From contig OX438754.1 in assembly GCA_949316235.1 (NCBI GenBank), forward strand, positions 5,131,501 through 5,195,500: a stretch of 64,000 nt of DNA. The letters are read 5' to 3'. The notes under the pieces were generated by a model. That model saw nothing but the letters and a program-made list of their open reading frames with translations, was not told the origin of the DNA and did not search any database. Source of the DNA: Oegoconia quadripuncta (lineage: Eukaryota; Arthropoda; Insecta; Lepidoptera; Autostichidae). Position numbers and translations under genes: made by a program. Position 1 is the stretch's first letter, and each line of letters opens with the position of its first letter. Below are positions 57,176 to 64,000 of this stretch, one piece after another.

Positions 57176-57495
57176 TAACCGCCTCCGTAGCTTAATGTAA
57201 ACAAGATTGGGTTTACGATTCGGAGGTCGCGGTTTCGATCCCCAGCGGGGTACATGTTTAAGTACTCCGTTTGGTTGGTGGTAGGGCATTTTAAATGGCC
57301 GCCTGGCTAGCTACCACCATCTTATCTAAATCTGCCGCCAAGCAGCATTGTTGTGTTCCGGTTGTCATAGATAAGATAGCCAGTCCCCCAAATGTGTTGG
57401 GGTTTCCGGGTCAGTACGCTTCCACCTTCGACCTTATCTTCACTTAACATCAGGTGTGATTGAGGTCAAGTACAAATCCGATGTGCATAAAAAAA
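57176..57495 (+). mobile_element. tRNA-derived SINE-2
   Basis: Head TTAACCGCCTCCGTAGCTTA, then GGTCGCGGTTTCGATCCCCA, body TTGGTGGTAGGGCATTTTAA, ending CAAATCCGATGTGCATA plus poly(A). Full length and close to the 39.4-kb copy. Confidence 0.85.
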
Positions 57496-58377
57496 AAAGT
57501 TTTGACATTGGAAATGTCGTTTCGTTCGCTTCAGTATAGGCTCCGATTTCACGAAAAAGTGCGATCCCCTTATATATCGAAGAGTGGTGAAGATATATAT
57601 TCAAAAAAGGCTTCAAAGACGCGTATTCATGAAAGCTGTAAGGTGCAAAAATAATTATCCGAGAAAGCCAAAAAGAAAAAAGTTATGGCCGAAATAGTGA
57701 AAAAAAAAAACTCAATTTCTTCCGAATTTTCGATTTTGGCGCCCGATATTTTGGAAACGCAGAATGATATCAAAAACTTGAGGAAAATTCCTCTGGACAA
57801 TTTAGTCAGCTACAATTTTGGCCCAAAACAAAGACGAAAAGGGTTTGCCCAGTAGCCTAACCTTTTTGAAAAAAGTAAAAAAGTCAGAACGACATTTTTC
57901 ACGTGACATTTATGACTTAATGTTTCGTTATCGGTGTTTGTTGTGAATTATCGGGGTTATGAGAGTATTCTGTTTGAGACTAGCCACAATATTTTTTTTC
58001 GAATTCCGTAGATTCATTTCCAATGTGCTCTATAGTCGTGTGAGGCACGAAATCTGTTAATTTTTTTGTTATTTCGTAAATAATTTTCAACGGAAAATAT
58101 ATTTAATCAGTTTGTCGACTATTACTCACTCAGTAACTTGTAGAATCTACTTATCTGTGATAGTTTACCTTTTAACTTCATTATATATAGGTACTACTGC
58201 CACGAATTTATTTCACATATCCAATTAGCTGGTGGGGGACGACGATGACACTTGACTCTCACAAAAATTGATACTTTAAAGTTTAATATTTCTTAAACTG
58301 ATCCCTGAATTGAAAACCACACGACGGGGTACAAAATTAAAAGATAATTCATGCCCACTTTATGTGTACATGTATTC

Positions 58378-58452
58378 ATGCTCGATGACCTCAATAGAGC
58401 CTCCCAAGGAGTGGATCTTAAAATGAATATGGACAAGACAAAGACCTTGATG
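58378..58452 (+). repeat. 75-bp perfect inverted copy of the RTE element's RT segment
   Basis: It encodes MLDDLNRASQGVDLKMN and DKTKTLM and is identical, base for base by eye, to the reverse complement of 59497-59571 in the neighbouring RTE remnant. Sequence on either side is unrelated. Confidence 0.85.
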
Positions 58453-58869
58453 ATGACCTACCTCCCCGGTAGGTTAAAAAAATATTTTTCAAGATTTTAT
58501 TTGACCACTGACTGCGTGATTAATATGTATACCCATGCCAAATGACTACTTTCTAGTACTAAGAGATTCTGAGCTTAGCCTCGGACAGACAGACGGACAC
58601 GGCGAAACTATAACGGTTCCTTGTTGACTACGAAAACCTAAAAAACAAACAAATTCACAAAATCACAGTTGTCTAATATGTACGAGTTAGTTTAATTATG
58701 TCCGAAAGATGATTGTATTGTTAAGAAACATGTCTACTTATTGACGCTTCGGAGAGCCGTATCGAAATTTATCGATGCTATTAAAATGCCTTTGACAAGA
58801 TCTCTAAAATTGTTTCTCCATTCGATGAATAGGCATACGTTAATCTGTTATCTCGCTCGGTAGTTAAAC

Positions 58870-60475
58870 CATCATCACATCAGCCGAAAGACGTCCACTG
58901 CTATTCAAAGGCCTACCCCAAAGATCTCCACAACGATCGATCTAGCGGCTTCCCGCGATTTTTACCAAATCGTCGGTCCACCTCGAGGGGGACTTGTCCA
59001 CGCTGCGTCTTCCGGTGCGTGGTCGTCACTCGAGAACCTTTCCGCTTCAATGGCCGTTGGTTCTACGAGCAATGTGCCCCACCCACTGCCACTAAAGTTT
59101 GGCAATTCTTCGGCTATGTCGGTCACTTTGGTTCTCTTGCGCATTTCCACATTTCTGATTCGATCCCGCAGGAAGACTCCGAGCATAGCTTTCTCCATTG
59201 CCCTTTGGGTAACCTGGCCTACTTATTAGGTCCATATTGAGCGACCACGTTTCAGTTATATATGTCATCACTGGCAACACACACTGATCAAAGACTTTCG
59301 TCTTGACACATTGCGGTATTTGGGACGAAAAGGTACGCAGCTTCTCAAACTGCCCAGCCGAGCTGGATTCGACGAATGACCTCCTCTTGAAGTTGGATTT
59401 ACCTACCTGGACTGTTTCTCCCAGGTAGACATACTCGTCGACAACTTCGAGGGTAATACCCCCTATCTTCAGAGGTGTGGGTACAATATGGGCATCCATC
59501 AAGGTCTTTGTCTTGTCCATATTCATTTTAAGATCCACTCCTTGGGAGGCTCTATTGAGGTCATCGAGCATTTTGCCGAGGTCCTTTAGGGTCACAGCCA
59601 TGATTTCGTCGACAAATTGAAGGTTTGTGATGTACTCGCCGTTGATGTTGATGGCGAGTTCTTTCCAGTCCAGAAGCTTGTAGGCATTTCCTAATGCAGG
59701 GTTGAAAAGTTTCGGATATATGACATCCCCCTGTCTTACACCTCGATGCAGTTGGATGGGCTTCGAATTCCGATCCTGGAGACGGACTGACATGTTGGCG
59801 CTTTCATGCAAACACTTCAATACCTCAATATACAGATAATCAATTTGGTACCGCAGTGTAGCTCAGGCGAATTGAAGGCTTTTTCGTAGTCCACGAACGC
59901 TAAGAATAGTGGCTGGTTATACTCTTCGGTTTTCTGTATAATCTGTCGCAGTGTATGTATGTGGTCTACGGTGCTAAAGCCGTTGTCGAACCTGCGTGCG
60001 AGACGATTCGTAAAGACTCTCGAGAACAACTTGTAGACTTGATTCAGAAGCGAGATGGGTCTGAAGTTCTTCAACAGGGTCATGTCACCCTTTTTGAAGA
60101 AAAGTACAACCACGCTCCTATGCCATGCCTTTGGCGTTTTTTCTTCGAGTATGACGGAATGAAATACCCTCTGAAGAGCTCTCAGCATTGGTCTGCCGCG
60201 TGCTTTCAGAAGCTCAGCCGTGATTTCGTCCCCACCCAGCACTTTGAGAGCCATTCTAATCTCATACAAGCTGACGTCTGGGATGTATTCCGTATAGTGC
60301 CGAGTCAACCTGAATCTTGGATTCGTGGGCAGATTGCTAACAGGCGGGATTCATGTCGTGTATAATGTCCTTAGAACTTCTCGAACTCTTCCATCACTTC
60401 TGGCACTGACGAGACTACCCCGTCATCCTCGGTCTTTAGCTTAATCAGCTGGATCTGTCCCACAAATTGTCCCCA
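58870..60475 (-). pseudogene. RTE-like LINE reverse transcriptase, inactivated
   Basis: Minus-strand reading from about 60475 shows the RT domain: VLGGDEITAELLKA, FFKKGDMTLLKNFRPISLLN, FVDYEKAFNS, then after a frame shift near 59820 LHRGVRQGDVIYPKLF and LQFVDEIMAVTL, KMNMDKTKTLM, VVDEYVYLGETVQVGKS and QCVLPVMTY. The catalytic FADD motif reads FVDE, so polymerase activity is lost. The C-terminus is in a third frame (58962-59198). The 5' endonuclease half is absent. Confidence 0.88.
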
Positions 60476-60936
60476 GTAGTTAAATAAAACAATTAATATA
60501 TCAGGTAAGTTTTAGATTATATAGCATGACATATTTTGCATAAATTTGATGTCAAATAAAAGTGATTTTGAAAATAAGTACTTTAATTTAATGACAACCT
60601 TTTTTGCTAGAAGTAAGTAATAATTAAGACTTACCTCCTAATACTCGAACACTTCCTAACTAGTACGCAAGGATGACCTTCCCACGGTGACTTTATTGAT
60701 TGTTCATTAATCGTTTGACTATGCACCGTGGTTTATTCATTTTTGGTATGGAAGCAATGAAATAAAAATTTATAAATGTCGCCGTGACCAAAATCACTTG
60801 TCCGTGTTATGCCCAAGAGTTCCTTAAACAACACTTCATCGCTTGGAATGTCAACGAAATGACAATTACATTTAAGGGGTTAAAGTTTAAGAAGCGTTCG
60901 AGTATTCGGTAGTTAGTGGTTGTGCTTGTCACTGAT

Positions 60937-61216
60937 GAATGGGAAGGTTTGGCAGCACAACATCCTGAATGGCGCAGGGTAGTGCATAGAGGAGTAAGCG
61001 ATTTTAAGGAGCAGCATAAAACGAGACGAGCTGAAAACCCGTCCACCCGCTGCCATGCATTATCACTAGGAAGGTGTGCATACGTGCCCACATTGCGCAC
61101 GTGAGTTCACCGCAAAGATCGGATATGTTAGTCATCTTCGAGCGCACCAGCGCCAAACCGATTAGGAGTCGAAATGATCGCCATGGCTGAAATCAGTCGG
61201 AACCATCATCATCAGC
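60937..61216 (+). mobile_element. Truncated LINE C-terminus inserted beside exon W
   Basis: Flanked by a 26-bp direct repeat (60911-60936 and 61217-61242). It encodes the end of an endonuclease/RT protein: LAAQHPEWRRVVHRGVSDF, then in another frame a C2H2-like finger CPHCAREFTAKIG...SHLRAHQR and a stop, as at the C-terminus of several insect LINE proteins. It ends in a CATCATCATC-type tail. Inserted antisense to exon W. Confidence 0.82.
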
Positions 61217-61218
61217 AG

Positions 61219-61406
61219 TTAGTGGTTGTGCTTGTCACTGATTTTAATAACTTCACCCTGAATGGTCCATATATATGCTGCGCATTGTCTGGAGTTATGC
61301 GTTGAACATCGCCACCTTTTTTTCAGACCGTCTGATCTATGAGCACAGTAGGTGAAACTGCCAATCTTAAGTAAAGTGGTACCAATCCGAGATTTCACAA
61401 AAAATC
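61219..61406 (-). CDS. mod(mdg4): FLYWCH terminal exon W
   Basis: Open for 61 codons after CATTTTCAG, entered with GA, then FFVKSRIGTTLLKIGSF. Core FTYCAH...KKRWRCSTHNSRQC (C-x7-C), with AYIWTIQGEVIKIS and KHNH plus TAA. The conserved R-G turn is R-I-G here. A truncated LINE inserted two bases past the stop; its target duplication copies the last seven codons and the stop to 60911-60936, leaving this exon intact but with a new 3' flank. Confidence 0.88.
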
Positions 61407-61564
61407 CTGAAAATGTAAACCAGATTAAAAAATATTTAGCCTTGTAGTGCAGGTTTTCAAATAACGTACACTTGGAATACAAAACACAGTCTTTAATCAA
61501 CACCACGGTATCCTGTGACAGAATGATTACTAGAATAATAGTTTTTGATTCGCTGACTGAAGAA

Positions 61565-61740
61565 AACTATGAGATGTACTTGGCCGAGCAGCGTAGGGCG
61601 TGTGCGGGCGCAAGGGACGCGAATGCTTTGTATCCCGGTCGGAGCCACACTGTCTGGCGGCGGGCGGTGTGGCTACGTGTGGCCGATTGGCGGGGAAAGG
61701 TTGCACGGGCGCGGTCATGCGTGTAGCACACACACTACAG
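61565..61740. other. GC-rich pocket upstream of exon W
   Basis: A 175-bp GC-rich stretch in AT-rich surroundings, about 160 bp before exon W's acceptor. It holds a hairpin GCCACAC...GTGTGGC (61643-61674) and GGCCGATTGGCGGGG (inverted CCAAT plus GC box, 61681). The open frames across it look like composition artefacts. Promoter-like or a repeat core; undecided. Confidence 0.3.
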
Positions 61741-62652
61741 CCTCAAATTATTGCCTGTCAGACAGCGTGTGTATTTACGAAAGATCATTGTACATCAAGT
61801 GCTTTTGAATAGATTAGAGCAACTTTGCAACACTACAATGCAACAAGTCGTTACTGAGGGTCAATAAATGTATCGCTCACCCTTTTAAAGCCTTATGCGT
61901 CATTAGAATAATTTTAACCAAGTAAAAAGAATTTGTAAATAAAATGGATTTTTTACCAAAAAAAAAAAAATTGGCACGATTCAAGCAATAATTTTACCAA
62001 GTGTTATAATACCACTTTCGAATCGTTACGAAATGGGCCAACTTTTAACGTTACTTGCCAGACTTGCTTAGTACATTTTTTTTTCAGTAGAGGCAGTTAA
62101 ATATGGGCAAACTTATTACTTTGAAGTTTTTTTTGGGAAAAAATCCAAATTTTTATCCATGTTGGACCAGCTGGTTTTGAAATTTTCATAATAGTTTACA
62201 GCAGCATTGTTCAGAGTTACAAAACAAAAATTGGAATAAGTCGAGATTTGTGGCAATAGGAGTAAAAAGACTGTCACAGGGTGTGGAATTTTTCGACTTT
62301 TTTTAAAATACTTATAATTTTAAAAACTTGCAACTTAGATTTTTTTTTTATTTTTCTATTAACCGGTATGACTTGCCTTGTCACCCGGTTCCGGCTTGAC
62401 GTCGAGTTTTGGGACACCCTGTATATAAACTACAGCTTGACATTCTTATTTTGCCTGTTAGGGATTTGTTTATGAGATAAATATATTTCATAAACAATAT
62501 GAGATAAATAGTTATTTCATTGCGTGGCAGCACCATCTACTGTCATTTCTTAGGGTGTCGTCTTAAAATTCTTGTAGAATTTTCCAAAAAGATGGAAAAT
62601 TTACAGAAATTAGTCGAGTCGCCAGTTCTCGTAGAAAATAAAACAAAAATGT

Positions 62653-62840
62653 TTAGTGGCAATGTTCGTTTGCTATTTTAACAATTTCGTTATTGTAAGT
62701 ATGTATTGCCGCCCGACATTTCTTGCAATGGTGAGTAGAGCATACCCATCTGCACCTCGGACCTGACACTCTTGCTGCACAGTAATTATAACCGCCGAAA
62801 CTGAGCAAGGGCTTCCCGCGCTGTGACGTCACGAACGTCA
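62653..62840 (-). CDS. mod(mdg4): FLYWCH terminal exon X
   Basis: Open for 61 codons after GTTTCAG, entered with TG, then TFVTSQRGKPLLSFGGY. Core YNYCAA...RCRWVCSTHHCKKC, with AAIHTYNNEIVKIA and end EHCH plus TAA. An extra cysteine sits between the ligand pair (HHCKKC). The last exon before the right edge; 1.1 kb of flank beyond it shows no further exon. Confidence 0.87.
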
Positions 62841-63467
62841 CTGAAACGAAGGTACATTAAAGATTATTCATATTTTCTAAAACTGCCTTCGCTTTTATAC
62901 AAGATGTAGCAAATATGGACCAATTATATAATTGGACGAAATGCTATATGGACTAATTGCATCTACATCAACAGCTATATCTCCTCACTGTTAGGGAATA
63001 ACCTCCTCTCACTGGGAGAGTGTGGATTGGTGGATTTGTGTCAGATTGGTGGCCACCTGATAGTCAGTTTTTCAGCGATCAATTTGGCTTAACGGCCGCT
63101 TTTTATTGAAAATCTTAGGAACCGACTATTTAGCGTGCCCTCCAAAGTATAAAAACATTTGTATTAAAATGTTACTAGTGGCAAAGTACTTGGAGCGCGC
63201 GGCCCCGAGTAAGTAGAGCATTTTCCATACTAGCGCCGATTCAGGAAGGTTTAGCGCGAGACGGGAGTAGGGATGTCGACATCGCATCCACGAACAAATA
63301 TCTTTTTTGTTCGTAGCTTTGCATATATTAAATCTATAAGAGACACGTAAACTTCAGTGATTTTTTAATACTTTTTTTATTAAAAAGTTATTAACCTATT
63401 AAATTTAACATGAATACCAATAATATGAATGTGTAGGTAACACAGCAGAAATCATGACATTTGCCTA

Positions 63468-63710
63468 CTTTAATAAATAAATAAATATTTCGGACACTTA
63501 CACCAATCATCTAGTCCCAAACTAAGCAAAGCTTGTGCTATGGATACTAGATAACGGACAAACATATATAAATATTTATTTATACATCCAAGACTCGGGA
63601 ATAAATGTTCGTATTCATCACACAAACATTTACCCATCGCGGGATTCGAACCCGCAACCGTTGGTTTCGCTGATAGGGTCACTATCCACTACACCAATCG
63701 GTCGTCCAAT
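63468..63710 (-). mobile_element. tRNA-derived SINE-1
   Basis: Full-length copy on the minus strand, from GTCCGAAATATTTATTTATT through GGGTAAATGTTTGTGTGATG to the B box GCGGGTTCGAATCCCGCGAT and A box TTGGTGTAGTGGATAGTGAC. It is the best copy of the family in the window. Confidence 0.85.
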
Positions 63711-64000
63711 ACCTTATATTTATTGATGGTACACGTAGGCACTGCACACCGTGTCGGCATGTCCCATAAAGTAATTAATACTTAATAAATAACAGTACAA
63801 CGTCGGCGGGAAAGTGTTTGAGCTGGCGCGCGTAATAGTGTTCTGTGCGCGGGGGTCGCATGGCGTGCTAACCCCGACTGCTCAGACGGCACTCGCGTAG
63901 TAATCGCAGATAAGCGTCCTCTGCCCCCACCGCATCACCTCTTCCCACTTGTGTCGCCTATTTATCGGGAAGATGTTGTACTTATTGACTTTTAATATAC

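Larger units (their letters stand above)
80..64000 (-). other. mod(mdg4): Array of alternative FLYWCH 3' terminal exons, mod(mdg4)-like locus
   Basis: Twenty-three open and three decayed FLYWCH zinc-finger exons lie head-to-tail on the minus strand. Every open exon begins after a ...CAG or ...TAG acceptor, has two bases before its first full codon and ends in its own stop. None has a visible donor at its 3' end, so each reads as a mutually exclusive last exon. In Drosophila, mosquitoes and silkworm, mod(mdg4) joins a common BTB-coding 5' part to many such exons, partly by trans-splicing; its products act in chromatin insulation, male meiotic pairing and apoptosis. The BTB exons are not in the window. 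A different FLYWCH gene with the same layout is the main alternative. Confidence 0.8.
50073..64000. other. Spacers from 50 kb to the right edge
   Basis: No feature seen in 50073-50394, 51856-52452, 54331-54712, 55361-55851, 56216-56476, 56665-57175, 57496-58377, 58453-58869 (CGGACAGACAGACGGACACG near 58585 is a repeat tail), 60476-60910, 61741-62652, 63136-63467 and 63711-64000. The last has a GC-rich patch at 63800-63950, unidentified. Confidence 0.4.

Overview
The window is AT-rich, animal-type intergenic DNA from a lepidopteran (moth or butterfly). The assignment rests on the gene family present and on the repeats: two tRNA-headed SINE families, RTE-, R1- and Jockey/CR1-like LINE tails, short TIR elements and a Tc1 fragment of types I associate with lepidopteran genomes. 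There is no bacterial-style gene, operon, rRNA, CRISPR array or convincing tRNA gene.

The backbone is a one-strand (minus) array of short exons. Each encodes one FLYWCH zinc finger, pattern ...(F/Y)..(F/Y)...RW-x-C-x5-7-C...H-x-H, followed at once or shortly by a stop codon. I count 23 open exons (A to X, no G) and three decayed ones. Each open exon is preceded by a minus-strand splice acceptor (pyrimidine tract + AG), and all 23 are entered in the same phase: two bases complete a codon begun in an upstream exon. That is the architecture of the alternative 3' terminal exons of mod(mdg4), the BTB/FLYWCH chromatin-protein locus whose variant last exons are joined to a common 5' part by cis- and trans-splicing in insects. 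The common BTB exons are not in the window, and the array runs off both ends, so the locus must be larger.

Layout in window coordinates: A to E (0.08-11.4 kb) are divergent single exons, with a dead copy of D at 8.1-8.3 kb. F, dead G and H to M (12.3-25.6 kb) form one tandemly expanded subfamily ending in H-T-H-(L/P/V/M)-P-R, with N (30 kb) a relative. O and P (33.7-34.5 kb) are sisters, and P has lost both zinc-binding cysteines. Q stands at 38.5 kb, just downstream of a dense cluster of heat-shock-element-like motifs. R, S, T and U plus a dead R copy (40.3-53.7 kb) form a second subfamily; V and W (56-61 kb) go with O and P; X is at 62.7 kb.

Between exons lie mobile elements, many nested: an R1-like LINE inside another LINE, a TIR element inside a LINE beside exon T, a LINE inside a SINE, and a 5'-truncated LINE that landed two bases past the stop codon of exon W with a 26-bp target duplication. 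The exons are the selected units; the rest appears to be repeat debris and unidentified AT-rich sequence. No independent host gene other than this locus was recognised.
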